Positions 33,460-48,683 of a stretch of DNA of 64,000 nucleotides are shown piece after piece. Made by a program: the position numbers and the translations under genes. The stretch spans positions 1 to 64,000 of the forward strand of contig NDFF03000109.1 of assembly GCA_002150815.3 (NCBI GenBank), read 5' to 3'. How positions within the stretch are numbered: the stretch's first letter is position 1; each line of letters opens with the position of its first letter. Origin of the DNA: Grammothele lineata. Taxonomy: Eukaryota > Basidiomycota > Agaricomycetes > Polyporales > Polyporaceae. Below the pieces are notes generated by a model. That model was given only the letters and a program-made list of their open reading frames with translations, had not been told where the DNA came from and searched no databases.

Positions 33460-36098
33460 ATGGCTTGTATAGGAAGGGGAGCATACTATAAAAACCTATA
33501 CGGCGGCGGTCGAGGTAGTAGAGGTCGAGGGCGAGGCAACGGAACTGGGCACGCCTCGTCGTCTGCATATCTTAGGAGTGGTTCCAACGATGATCTCGAG
33601 GACAAACGGCCTCTCAAGAGGACACGCTCTGGTATGCCGAACGATGCCGATGTGGTGGCTGTCAAGCGGAGGCGGCTTTAACACAACGCCCAGATGGGAA
33701 CGGGTCATGGTCTTCCGACGACCTATTGCAACTGGTTGGCTCCATTGGCGGGAAGAACTATCCTGCATACCGCGACCTCCAGGGTCTGTGATCGCCAGCG
33801 ACGTGTGCATGTTCTTGGCTCATTCCAACCTTTGGTTAGGAACGTGGACGTATGGGTTTCCATCTTTCCGTCTGCACGTAGACCACATCCAAGGAGATCC
33901 GTATGCCCCTCCAAGCAAGCTTCGGATCCAGATTCCGAATGCCGTGGCTGGTTTTCCCGGCCATCTATTCTCCAATCACACTCGGTGGGCACTGAATTTT
34001 TCTCATCGCACAATGCAGCTGACAGTAGTTCAACAGGATGGTTGCTCTCTGCGACTACCTCACCCGACATTTGTGCTCCGTTGTAGACAAGCAGGTACCG
34101 GCACGCTCACAAGGTGCTCACGGAAGGAGCACTGGCTGGGCTGGCGAGAAAGGCGGCCAGGTCACCATCGACCGGCCTGGACAACAAGTGCTTCAGAGAA
34201 GCTCCGTCATGATATCGCCACCCGACGATCAAGGGGAACATAGCCTCGAACTTCGGTTCTGCGTTAGTTTGCCCGCGCAAGGTACGCGTACAGGTGAATA
34301 TGCTTAACACCATAGATACTCATAGTTCCTTTCAGGAAGGACAATTCTAGGAGATCCGGCCTTGAAGATATTTTCTTCGACGATCCCTCTTCTAGCACAG
34401 AACCTACTTTACTCCTCACAGGCGGTGCAGGAGATATCAGATTTCGTGGATTTTGTCGAAGACCAAGATGTGCTCCGCCAGCAGATTACCACATCAGGTG
34501 TGTACTCATAATTTCATAAATAATATCCATCATCACCCAGCGCTGTAGAAGTACTAACGGCTTAGTCTCAGGTCTTGTTGCATTCATACCTAATGGTGCC
34601 ATTCTCCCTCGTGCAAATGGGGCGTCTGACACTCCTATGAACTTGCCGACTGTTGTCCCGTTCGTGTCGCCACCTAATCTGGAACGTCGGTTTACATTAC
34701 CACATCGTGGAGCCATCGCTGGTATGGCGATTCCTCGTGGCATTACAATGATTGCTGGAGGAGGATTCCATGTGGGTTGTCTCGACACACCAGCTGCATA
34801 TTTATTCTGATTGCCGAACAGGGAAAGTCTACGCTCATTGAAGCATTGGCGCGTGGTTGTTACAACCATATACCGGGAGGCATGCTGGATCTCTTGATTC
34901 CTATGCTTTGGTTGACATGACTAGTAGATGGCCGCGAGTTCGTCGTGACCTCGCCAGAGTGTGTATCCGTTGAAGGAGAATCTGGACGATCTATCAAGGC
35001 GGTCGATATCACTCCTTTCATAGCTTCGCTGCCAGGAGGGGTCAGTACTTCGTCTTTCTCTACCCAGGATGCAAGCGGAAGCACATCCATGGCAGCAGGC
35101 GTGATCGAGGTTCGCTAGTCTTGGCTTGTAAAAGTGTTTATCGCACTGATCTCTGATTGGTAGGCCTTGGAGCTTGGGGCGGATACTCTACTTTTCGATG
35201 AGGACACATGTGCAACAAATTTCCTCATTCGAGATCGCCGGATGCAGCGGCTAATTGCTGCTGACCCCATTACACCGTTGGTATACAAGGTAATGTGCCT
35301 TCTGCCAATTATGCGCTCCTTCACTGACGTACAATCACTCTCTCTAGGTTCGATCCCTGTTCAAAGATCATGGATGCTCCTCGATCCTTGTGATTGGTGG
35401 TTGCGGTGAGTTCAGGTAACGTACTCGCCCCACGAGAATAGTCTAACGCTAGGGCGATAGGCGATTACTGTGATGTTGCGGACCTTGTGCTTGAAATGCG
35501 GGAATATCGCTGCTACGAAATAACTGGAGCTGCGAAGCAAGTAGCACATGACATACCATCTGCGGTACCAGAGCATGAAGGTTAGCATAGGGTCCCGAGT
35601 TGCACTGAACCCGTGACGCTGATTGTCCGTGTTTTCCAGCTGCTAGCTTCGGAATGATACGAGCGAGACATATTCAAGGAAGCTCTCTCCCTTCTCCAGA
35701 CACGAAGCTCGCCGTACGAAAGCGAACCACAATCGACATCGCCGGAGATGCCGCTGAGACGCTGGACCTGTCGGCTCTGGTTCAGCTCACTCACGACAGC
35801 CAGACCCGCGCTATTGCAGCTGCGCTGAAACACTTGCACAATACGTTCGGCGCGCAGGGAACCTCTTCTTTGCGCCAGCTTCTTCGGAACCTTGACGAGA
35901 GGATCGATGTGGAGGGGCTGGACGCGCTTGCGCCTCGCGACAGGATCGAGGGTTTCCTTGCACGACCCAGATTGCTGGAGCTTGGCATGGCAATCAACCG
36001 ACTAGTACGTCCTTACTTTCTTCTCGCAGTGATCCGTTCCTGAGAATGGTCATTGTAATCCCTGGTCATTGTAGCGTGCGGTGTCCGCCAGGTACTAG
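33460..36098 (+). CDS. ABC-class predicted ATPase (ABC_ATPase family) with RG-rich N-terminus
   Basis: Thirteen exons all join in phase, giving 648 residues: 33460-33631, 33694-33783, 33840-33984, 34037-34281, 34336-34497, 34572-34771, 34822-34879, 34928-35109, 35164-35289, 35348-35405, 35461-35580, 35640-36004 and 36075-36098. Hallmarks of the ABC_ATPase family (P-loop proteins of unknown cellular role, also in bacteria) are IGGKNYPAYRDLQ, VDHIQGDPYAPPSKLRI, Walker A GGGFHGKST (334-342) and Walker B TLLFDED (426-432). The first exon adds GGGRGSRGRGRGNG and KRTRS, an RG-type basic tail suggesting nucleic-acid contact; that is inference. The intron at 34880-34927 has a GC donor. The N-terminal start is uncertain because TATAG just after the ATG could be an acceptor. 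Confidence 0.85.
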
Positions 36099-36469
36099 AG
36101 GAGCAGGGATTAGACTGCTCGAAACCGACGGAGGACGGATGTCAGAAATTCCAAGTTGTTGGGCTTGTTAAGCCTGTTTTGTGTATTTGCAGTATTGTAC
36201 ACGTAGTGCTGAAAGATACCGTATTAATATTTGGCGTGAACTCGTTACCGTTCCACATTACCGTGGTTGCACGCGGGATGGTGAAGTCTGGAGAGGACCT
36301 CGTGGAGAGCGCGGTTCGTCGCGCCCGTCGCCCCGCGTGTACCCATAACGGGCGCCTCGACTTGGTGGCACGCCTTTGTTGGACTCGCCCTTCGCCACAC
36401 ACTCTCGCCTCCTGACCTTTGACTGTCAACTCAAACAACCCCAATCGCGTGGCTGACGTGCGATTACCT

Positions 36470-39451
<2,982 letters not shown>

Positions 39452-39944
39452 GAGGGCTGTTTACCGATGGTGATAATGGTGGTGATATTGGAAGATTTGT
39501 GTGTAACATATGCGTCTCTCGTGCCTAATTGAGTCTGTTGTAAAAGACGCGGAGCCGTGGCTCAGTAACTTCGGGGCCGAACGTAACGATCGTCGTCATT
39601 TCCAGTCCAGATGCTCACAAAGAGGAAAGCTCGCTGATTTACACTCAGTCGAAGTCAAGCATGTTCCGTACCGGAGTGCCCTGTCGTCGCGATGATCACC
39701 TTACACGGCAAGGCAGAGCTACGACGATACATGTACATCGAATACATCGGACGACTTCCAACATCCAGGACGTTTCCCGGACTAGCTTTCTGCTGCGAAG
39801 ATGACATCGAGGACGAGTAAAACATGCGAGCATGGGCTTGGCGTATGGGCGTGGGTCGCATAGCATAGGATACAGCGTATGGATACGAGACAAGTGACGA
39901 GCGTGCGGCGTGCGGCGGGCGGTGGGAAGGGGGATACGTCGGGT

Positions 39945-40662
39945 TTACTCCCGGACAGGGGCATCGTGCTCCACGGCGAGGATCGCCTGCCTCTTCTCCA
40001 GCACACGCGCAGCGCGGCGCTCGCGGGCAGCCTGGGTGACGACGATAAGGCGCTGCGGACGAAGGATGGGTGTATGGATAGACGTACCTTGTTCTTGACA
40101 CGGCGAGCCTCCATCTGGTCCGTGAGGACCTTGGTGCGGGTCTTCTCCGCCTTAGCCTTGTGGATGTACTCCATAAGGACGCGCTTGTTCTTGAAAACGT
40201 TACCCTTCGACTTCTGGTAAAGCGAGTGGTAGCTGATTGACAACGACGGGCGCTCGTGTGAGAAGAATGGATATCGAGTCGCGAAAAAAAAGCAACCAGG
40301 ACTCACAGGTGCTTGTCGATCTTGCCGGCCTCCCTGTACTTCCTCAACAGCCGACGCAGAACCCGCTGCCTCCGCATCCACTGGACCTTGGTAGGCATGC
40401 GGGCGTCGGCGGTACCCTTCCTCTTACCGGGGCCGGTGTGGCGGCCCTTGCGCTTGGCGGCGAGGAGGTCGCGGGTGCGCGCGCGCGAGTGGACGGTGGT
40501 GGGCTTGATGATAATGCGGCCGTCCTTGATGAGCTTCTTGACGTGCGTGCGGGAGTTGGCGTTGCCGATCTCCGCCTGCTCGTTGGGGTCGAGCCAGATT
40601 TTGCGCTTGCCGACGCCGGCGACGGACGCGGCGAGGCGCTTTTGAGACCGGAGGTTGACCAT
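39945..40662 (-). CDS. RPL19: 60S ribosomal protein L19
   Basis: Three exons on the minus strand: 40662-40307, 40232-40088 and 40031-39945, giving 195 residues, the usual eL19 length. Diagnostic motifs are [44 protein letters not shown] and [12 protein letters not shown], with the long basic C-terminal helix expected for eL19. eL19 binds rRNA in the large subunit and forms an intersubunit bridge. Introns are GTGAGT...ATCAG and GTACGT...CCCAG. Open reading upstream of 40662 is 5' leader, because the conserved N-terminus begins at MVNLR. Confidence 0.97.
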
Positions 40663-42712
40663 GGCGGCTGCGACGACGACGGAGACGATGGGGGTGAGGA
40701 CGACGAGGGCGTGGGCAGCGACGGGGCCGACGGGGAGCTCACCTAGAGTCTTGAGGAGGGGTCGATGGCGAGCGATGGGGCCTTCCGAGGGCGGAAGGGC
40801 GGGCTCGCTTACGTGAGCAAAGCCACCCGGAGAGTGCCGAAACCTTATCACTGCAGCTGTATAGTACCGGTCCGAACCGCCGAGGCTCTAGACGGACTGG
40901 TACTCTTTTACCGCAGGACTTCTCCTGGATCGCTCTCCTGACCTGACTTTCGCCAGACCGCTCTGCTGACGCTGTTTTTAATCTTACGCCCATCGAATCT
41001 CATCATGGCCATCGCATCTCATCGGCCAACTCACGCCTGCGCCGACAGCGTTCGTCGAAGTCGGACGTTTCATTTCGGCTCGTTCTCGATTGCGTTCGTT
41101 TCCTGGCTCAATGCCCTGACGGCAGCTGGCAGCCCGGCCCTCGTGTGCGTCCTCATGGCCGCCGTCTGCAGGCTCTATATCCGCTCTTCTCGTATATATG
41201 CTGTCGATCTTACTCCCGTCTGCGATTCACTCGCCGAAGACTCCGAGGGAGCGATTCCCTCGGCGAGCACTCTCTGCCGCGGACGGACATGGTCAGACGT
41301 GGTCAGGTGTAGCCTGACGGGCCGTCGGACGTGGTCGCGTCGGTGCTTGTCTTGGTGGTACGCCGTAAGGGAGCGCGGTTCGCGTCCGAGCTGTCTCGAC
41401 AGGCCTCGAAGCTGGCAGACTGGGCGCGATGTGAGCCCGAGGGAGGCCGATGCTGACGAATAGGCTCAAGTGGGAGGGTCGGTGCTGCTGGCGGCTTAGG
41501 TGGGCAGTCTGCGACCATGGGGCTAATGCTGGCGAGACCGTCGCACGCACGCCATCCGGGGATGGGAACGTGAGGTGGTTGCGGACGGGGGAAAGGGGCG
41601 GCGGCCAATCATGTGGCGTCTGGGGAGGGGACGAGCGGTGCTATAGCGAAAAGGCCGCTGCATGGGGGCCGCCCTGGGCCGCCCGTTATCTCGGCAGGCG
41701 GATGACATAGACAAGGGCTGGATGACGCTTCGGTATATAGTCTGTACTGACGGGGGAGGAGGCGACCGGGGTCGGGAAACGGAGGCCGTTCTATCAGATC
41801 TATGGCAGGAGGAATCAGGTTGTCTGGATTTTGTGGTGGCCGTTGGTGGGCCCGTTGGGAGGGGGGATCACCTCGTGTGGGACGAGAAGGCCGGCGAGGA
41901 CGGCCGCGGACTGTGGCTAGCGTTGTCGTAAGATGTGTCGAGCGCTGTCGTGCGGGCGGCGGGCGGCGGGCGTCGCCGACGACGAGGAGCGCGCCGGCGG
42001 TGGGCGTTTGAGCGAGGATGGAACGTGCAGGCCGGCATTGGGCGGGTGCGAGTCCCGTGCGACTCTGCGCGACTGAGCTGGAATCGGTCCGGACCACACC
42101 GCACGGCCGGGGCAATATTAGACGCCGAGTCGCACAGAGAGAAAGCGCTGGGCGCGGGGGAGGAGCTCGGAGGGACACCGGACAAGACATTCTTACGGCT
42201 GATGAACGTCAGATCTCTGAACTTTATGGGCTGCCAGCTGGCAGCGGAGAAGCAGCGAAGCCCCAGGGACCGCACAAGCGCTTGCAACACATTCTCTGCG
42301 TGGCAGACTTGCCTGGACGGGTAGTATTACGTAACGTAATCAATTGGCGCCGGTATAAAAAGACTGACAGTGGCGCAGAGGTAGCCTTTTGCTCCGGTTC
42401 GTCTCGCTCCCTCTGCCCATCCCTCCTCGCCTCGCCCGTCTGCCTCGCTCTTCCCTCGCCACTCCCGAGTTCGCAAGGGTCCGGTGAGAGGGCCCGCCCG
42501 CTCCCGCCCGCCCCGCATCCTCTGTCTCGCCTCCACCACTCAGCCATTTATCCGCCTCCGCCGTCATGATATCACTCTAAACTCTTCGCCCAAGACCCCC
42601 ACGACCACGCTCGCCTGCTTGTCTTCTCTCCTCATCTCGCTCCATCGCCCTCAACCCAGCCCTCTTTCCAACACCGATCAACATTAACGCCCACCCATCT
42701 CCTTTCATCATC
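40663..42712. other. Divergent intergenic region between RPL19 and the HAL-like kinase
   Basis: Two kilobases without a recognisable gene. It contains GC-rich runs such as GGGCGGCGGGCGGCGGGCG near 41955 and very C/T-rich leader sequence at 42400-42700. The kinase promoter motifs are listed separately. Confidence 0.5.
42327..42360 (+). promoter_or_regulatory. YAP-type site, inverted CCAAT box and TATA box upstream of the HAL-like kinase
   Basis: TTACGTAA (42327-42334), the consensus recognised by fungal Yap1-class bZIP stress regulators, overlaps a second half-site CGTAAT. ATTGG (inverted CCAAT) follows at 42343-42347 and TATAAAA at 42354-42360. The kinase ATG is about 350 nt further on, after a C/T-rich leader. 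The spacing looks like a compact core promoter; regulation is inferred only. Confidence 0.5.
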
Positions 42713-44574
42713 ATGCCGGATTCAAATGAAACCGCTCCGACCGAGGGCGAGGGCCCCGAGGGTTCAGATAAACCGCCGCATGGTCGGTCGCCCGTTTTTA
42801 TCGCCCGTCTCTTTCATCTTCATCTCTTTTCACAGCCCGTCCGAATGGCAAACCCCGTTCCCGCCGCTCCTCTGGCCACGCTACCCAAGGTGGCGCGGTA
42901 CAGGCATCCGTCCCTCTTCCTCCACCAGACACTCACCTTTACGCCAAGCAGCCAGGCCATACCCGCAAGAGCCTCGAAGACATGCACAAGCTCGACAAGT
43001 TTGAGAAGTTCGCCATCAATGGCGCGCCCCACCTCATACACGACTCGTCCTCGACCACAACCGGCTCAATCACCCCAACATCCAGCGAGTCTCCATCCCC
43101 TTCAGAGTGCGAAACATGGAGTCTCCCTTCTACTCAGCCCCCCAGTCGCGCACCCAGCATGTCTTCAGGGCTTTCGGGCGGCAAACTCGTCCCTCCCGTT
43201 GCTCCTATGTCCAAAGTCGCCCCCAAGAAGGATCCCCCGCCTCCCACGGCCCCGCGGATATCACCGACTACCTCCACCGGAGAAGACAAGGCCTCGCGCA
43301 AGGGGCCGCCCTCTGTGCATTCTGACACGGGAGGCCAGAAGTTTACTCTCAAAGACCTTTTAGGCAGTGCGCCCAAGCTCGGCCGCAAGTCGTCCGCGCG
43401 CTCGACCGCCAGCAGCAAGAAGTCCGATTCGGAAAAAGGCGGACGTTCGGAGGCCGGCGCGAGCACCGTCAGCTTGCTTAAGAAGTACGGCGTATGCGAG
43501 AAGGTGGCTATTGGGAAGGGTGCTACCTCCGTCGTCCGCCTGGCCCACAAGTGGGACCGGTCGGAAGAAAGGCTCTATGCCGTCAAGGTGAGTGTGCCGG
43601 CCGCATTTAGTCAGCCGGACCGCTCGCTCAGGCGCGGGCATGCCGCTTTCAGGAGTTCCGTAAACGGAGAAAGAACGAGTCTGAGAAGGAGTACGTTAAG
43701 AAGCTCACGGCCGAGTTCTGCATTTCGTCAACGTTGCATCACATGAACGTGGTCGAGACCGTCGACCTCGTCCAAGATGAGCAACAGCATTGGTGCGAGG
43801 TCATGGAGTTCTGCCCCGGCGGAGATCTGTATGCGGCCATTAAGCGCGGTGGCATGTCCCCCAGCGAGGTGGAATGCTGCTTCAAGCAGATTCTGACCGG
43901 CGTCGCCTATCTCCATAGTCAAGGCGTGGCCCATCGTGACATAAAACCGGAGAATTTGTTCTTCGACATGAAGGGCCATCTCAAGGTACGTGCAGACGTT
44001 GGCTAATCCGTGGCAGCTCGCTCACTCGGCGGGGGAAGATTGGCGACTACGGCGCTTCCACCGTCTACCGCTTGCCGTGGGAGACCACCATCCACATGTC
44101 GACGGGTCTTTGCGGCAGCGAGCCGTACATTGCCCCGGAGCAGTTTTTAGGCAAACGTAAGCAAACGCTCCGCTTCGTGCGCCTCTGTCGCCTAATGGTT
44201 GGGCTGTACCAGCCTACGACGCGCGGCTAGTCGATATCTGGGCGTGCGGGATTGTCTACTACTGCTTGCACTTCCAGGAGCTCCCTTGGACGGTCGCACA
44301 GCCGACGGATCAGCTCTTTTCCGCGTATGTCGCGGCTTGCAATACCCCGTCGCAGTCGGCGTGCCCCCCGACCATCAACAACTTATCCCCCAGGGCGTGC
44401 AGACCGCTCATTCGGAAGATGCTCGAGCCGAATCCGAAAGCGCGATCGCTTATTGAGGATATTATCAAGGATAAGTGGATTCAGGGCATCGAGGTTTGCC
44501 ATTTGGTCCCCAAGCCAACCCACGTCCACGTGAATGCGAAGGCCATGGCACAGGCGCAAGTCCAGGTGCTCTGA
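42713..44574 (+). CDS. HAL4/HAL5-like serine/threonine protein kinase
   Basis: Five exons join in phase (42713-42782, 42836-43587, 43653-43985, 44039-44156, 44213-44574), giving 544 residues. About 240 residues of Ser/Pro-rich, probably disordered N-terminus precede a kinase domain with IGKGATSVV, AVK (K274), HRDIKPEN (368-375), DYG in place of DFG (388-390) and GLCGSEPYIAPEQF. The sequence after DYG (YRLPWE, HMSTGLCGSEPYIAPE, VDIWACGIVYY) is typical of the fungal HAL/NPR kinase branch, whose yeast members stabilise plasma-membrane transporters such as Trk1/Trk2 and support salt tolerance. The catalytic residues are present, so it should be active. It differs from the pseudokinase 10 kb upstream. 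Confidence 0.9.
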
Positions 44575-45328
44575 CCGGTCTCCTCCGTTCGTTCGCCTGG
44601 AGGACCCTTTATCTTGTCGCCGTTTCCGTGTCCTTAATCTTTGATATGCTCTGCACTCGCGCGTCGGGCTGTGGTCGGCCCCAGCGATTTCACGACATGT
44701 CTCCGTCTCTTTATTCGCGTCCTTCCTCCGTTTTGACTCTTGTGTAGAAATAGCACCCTTTCCCCGCCCGCGCGGATCGGTTAGTAGTAGTACACGTATC
44801 CTCCCTGCGGGCCCGCCCCGGCGGATTGCGAATGTTACTTGCGATCACCCTCACCCTCACCGCCACCGCCACTACCACCACCCTCTTGATGACTCCGACT
44901 TCCGACTTCCGACCCCCGACTCCAGGACGTTTGCGGGCTCGCGCTCCCTCCTGCCCCCTGCCTCTCGGCGGACTGTCTCGGCTACGATTGGCGATGCACG
45001 AATGTTGTAGTGATAATGACGTCCTTGTTGTACCGTAATCCGCTCGCTTAATGCTTACTGTCGTCGCGAGCAGGGCTGCGTTTCGCCCGCGGTAAGCTTC
45101 TCGGGACCCGGGCGTGGTGCCCTGCCGAACGAGGCCGCACATGCATGCATACTACGTCATTTTTGAAAGGCCGTTTAAATAATGTTTGTGATGATTGTTC
45201 GGTTATGCGGCTTTGGCCTAACAACGACAAGCAGGCCGGATAAGGAAGGCGCTCGTGAGCGCTTGAGCCGTAACCCGGGCTGTGGCAGATCCTCGCCTTC
45301 CTCCGCACACACCACCCGGCCGTCCACC
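44575..45328. other. Intergenic region
   Basis: Contains the kinase 3' region and the VPS4 5' region. No gene was recognised. Confidence 0.5.
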
Positions 45329-47125
45329 ATGTCCCATAACCTAGACGTGCGCAGCTCCTCCTCACGCGCCATGGCGGAATGTACTGATGCTGAAAGTAGA
45401 GGGCGATCGAGATCGTGCAGGGCGCGATCGAGGCGGACAAGAAGCAGGACTACGATGAGGCGTACAAGCTCTACTCGAACGCCTTGGACTACTTCATGCT
45501 CGCCCTCAAATGTGCGTATCTCTCCCTGCTGGCGTTGCTGACGGCTGTGGGTGTCTGACGAGGGAGGGGGGAAGCGCAGACGAGAAGAACGAGCGGTCGA
45601 AGAAGCTGATCAAGTCCAAGTTCAACGAGTACCTCGCGCGCGCGGAGACACTCAAGGAGCACATTCAGAGCAAGGAGGATAAGCGCGCCAAGAAGGCGGT
45701 TGGGGTTAATGGGATGAACGGGGGGGCTGCTGGTGGGGGGAAGAGGTGAGCTCGTGCTGTCTGTTGTGCGTACCGCAGCTCACGCAGCCACTCGTCCTTC
45801 TCGCCCTGCGCACCACACTTTCTGCGTTTATTTGCCTCTCGCCTCTGACCACCACTCAATCCACGTACGTGAATGTCGCACCACCATAGCAAAGACGGGG
45901 ACGACGATCAGGACCCGGAGACGAAGAAGCTGCGCGCGGGGCTCGCGAGCGCGATCGTGTCCGAGAAGCCGAACGTCAAGTGGGAGGACGTCGCGGGGCT
46001 CGAGGCGGCCAAGGAGGCGCTCAAGGAGGCCGTGATCCTCCCGATCAAGTTCCCCCACCTGTTCACGGGCAAGCGCACGCCGTGGCGCGGGATATTGCTC
46101 TATGGCCCGCCGGGGACGGGGAAGAGCTTTTTGGCGAAGGCGGTCGCGACGGAGGCGAAGGGGACGTTTTTTAGCGTGAGTTCGAGTGATTTGGTGAGTA
46201 AGTGGCAGGGAGACTCGGAGAGGTGAGTGGTGTAACGTTGGGCGTATGGGAGAGCGGGAGTTGTGACGCGCTGTTTCGGGCAGGTTGGTCAAGCAGCTGT
46301 TCGAGATGGCTCGGGAGAACAAGCCTGCAATTATCTTCATCGACGAAGTGGATTCCCTCGCGGGTACGCGTAACGAGAGCGAGTCGGAAGGTTCGCGACG
46401 TATCAAGACGGAGTTCCTGGTGCAGATGAACGGCGTGGGGCATGACGACACGGGAGTACTAGTCCTGGGCGCAACAAATATTCCCTGGCAGCTAGATAAT
46501 GCCATCAAGCGGCGGTGAGCGCGCACGTCTAGTTCTCTATCTGTATAGCGGCTCACTATCCGGCGCATCGTAGGTTTGAGAAGAGGATATACATCCCCCT
46601 ACCTGGACCTGAGGCACGACGGCGAATGTTCGAACTGCATGTCGGCGACACACCATGTGAATTGACGTTGAAGGATTTCCGCGTGCTTGCCGACAAGACC
46701 GACGGGTGCGTCATAGATTCCTTCAGTCGTAACGGACCATACTTATCCTACGACACATCCAGCTATTCTGGTTCAGACATTGCGATCGTCGTGCGAGACG
46801 CTCTCATGCAGCCGGTACGGAAGGTCCTGTCGGCAACACACTTCAAGTACCTCTCCGAGCTGCAAAAGTGGACGCCGTGTTCGCCCGGAGATTCGGACGC
46901 GCAGGAGAAGTCGTGGACGGACATCGAGAGCGACGAGCTCCAGGAACCGCCGCTGCGGTTAGCGGACTTCTTGAAGTCACTCGACAGCGTGCGGCCGACT
47001 GTCACCGCGGACGATATTAGGAAGCACGATGCATGGACACTGGAATCCGGTGAGTTTCGTGCCCTTCTGTGCCGCCGTTGCAGCGCGGGCTCATGGTTGG
47101 CGTTTCAGGGAACGAGGGAGCATGA
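45329..47125 (+). CDS. VPS4: AAA ATPase Vps4, ESCRT-III disassembly
   Basis: Eight exons join in phase (45329-45346, 45400-45511, 45580-45745, 45890-46222, 46284-46514, 46574-46705, 46763-47049, 47109-47125), giving 431 residues, essentially the yeast length. The N-terminal MIT domain ([18 protein letters not shown] onward) binds ESCRT-III tails. The AAA module has Walker A GPPGTGKS (171-178), Walker B IIFIDE (226-231), the sensor region GATNIPW and the arginine-finger region [12 protein letters not shown]. The beta domain ([12 protein letters not shown]) and the C-terminal helix ending ESGNEGA are present. The protein remodels endosomal ESCRT-III filaments. The first exon has only six codons and the last exon 17 nt; both are needed to give the conserved ends. 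Confidence 0.97.
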
Positions 47126-47990
47126 CGGGCGTTTGTTGTATTATGTTTTGTTGTATTATCGCGCGTATACATCTTTGGCTTTTGGTCTGGAATGCGCTGA
47201 CTGAACGTCCATCCGCAAAGCCCGTGCCCTGGAGGGTAGCGTACCGTAGGATTGGCGTTTACAGACGTCAACGGCGACCGGCGCGTTCCTGCCTAGGCAC
47301 GGCATCTGTACGGCGCACCTTTAGCGCACTCAATGACGGTTCCGTTCGGGTCCGGTCTTCAACGTTCAACGCCTTCGGGCTGTGCGCGACCCGGGCAGCA
47401 TCGCAGGACGAGGCGCGCCTGTGGGGATACAGCGCGCACAGGCCGGACCTTCGAGACCTGGCGAGAGAGTGAGTATTTCGGTGCCAGTACGTATACGCTC
47501 TCTCGCTCGCATTCTTATTGCGTTCTAGGTACGAGACGGTTCTTGCAGGGCCGTGCGCGCACACCATTTCGTGCGCAAATATGCAAATATGCAAAGGCGT
47601 TGGGGCGCGCCCCGCCCGCGCCCCTCGTCATCGGTTCGTGCGCTGCGCTTCTGTTCTGTTCTGGCCGTGCTTCCCCCGCTGCCGCCACCGGGAGCACACG
47701 GACAGATCGAATGCGTAAGGTGGGTGTGCGCCGTGCGCCGTGCACGGCGCGGCTTCCATTGGCGTGCCGGCTGGGCACTCGGCCTGCCTGGCGGCGATGC
47801 AGGGGCCGCGAGGAGCGGGTTCGAGATCTGAGACATGGCATGTCGGTATCGGTGTCGGGAAGGGTATATAACGCTCTGCGCGACGGGTTGATTCCAGCAG
47901 GTCTTCAACGGGAGCTGAGACCGCGTACCCTCCCCATCCCTGCACTCCTACACCTCTACACTCCTACACCTCTACACACCCGCAATCACG
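47126..47990. other. Intergenic region with promoter of the secreted-protein gene
   Basis: No gene was recognised. The last 130 bases form the promoter and CT/AC-rich leader of the 47991 gene. Confidence 0.5.
47864..47871 (+). promoter_or_regulatory. TATA box upstream of the secreted-protein gene
   Basis: GTATATAA about 120 nt upstream of the ATG at 47991, followed by a CTACAC-repeat leader. Confidence 0.55.
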
Positions 47991-48683
47991 ATGCGCGCGT
48001 TCGCCACCGTCGCCTTCTCGCTCCTCGCCGCGTCGCTCGCGCTCGCGCACGCGTCCGCGCTGCTCCTGCCCGCGCGCCAGACGGAAATCTGGCAGAGCCC
48101 GTTCTCGGGCACGATCGACGCCCCCGGGGCGGACGCGGTCGTCGTGCCGGGGGCAGAGTTCGCGTTCGCGTACGCGAACTCGAACTGGTGCGAGAGCGCG
48201 TTCTCGCCGTTCACGGTCTACCTCACGCAGGGCGCGGCCCCACCTGCGTTTGGGGAGGTGACCGCGGAGGGCGCGCTCGCGGAGGGGAGCTACGTGTTTG
48301 ATTTTGGAAGGTTTACGGTGTCGAACTTTGGTGGGTGTCTTTTTTTACGGGATTGGGCTTGGGCGGGTGTGTGTGTGGAGAGTGTTGGAGGTGTCGTGGC
48401 TGATGATGACGGTTTGATGTTTGTGTTGCAGGAATAACGCTCCCTCCGGGCACTCAGGCGCCTCCGGCTGGATTGACGCTTCCCGAGGGCGTCGTGGAGA
48501 TGAACAATCTGACGCAGACGTATTTGACGGTGCTTCAGGAGTACGACGGTTGCCCCGTGAGTTTTGACTTTCATGATGTGCGGCGGCGAGGACATCTGCT
48601 CATCCGGGCTTGCGCGATGATAGGGGCACATCGTGGTGGAGTACAGTTTGACGTCTGTTCCGATTACGCTGGTGGCTGCATAG
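47991..48683 (+). CDS. Small secreted protein, unrecognised
   Basis: Three exons join in phase: 47991-48330, 48432-48556 and 48624-48683, giving 174 residues. The N-terminus has a classical signal peptide (basic MRAF start, hydrophobic VAFSLLAASLALAHASA, cleavage near ASA). The mature part (TEIWQSPFSGTIDAPGADAV, AFAYANSNWCESAFSPFTVY) is beta-rich, with two cysteines visible, ending in VEYSLTSVPITLVAA. No catalytic motif or GPI signal was recognised. It looks like a compact secreted beta-sandwich protein of the sort common in wood-decay basidiomycetes. The TATA box and short leader fit a highly expressed gene. Confidence 0.85.
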
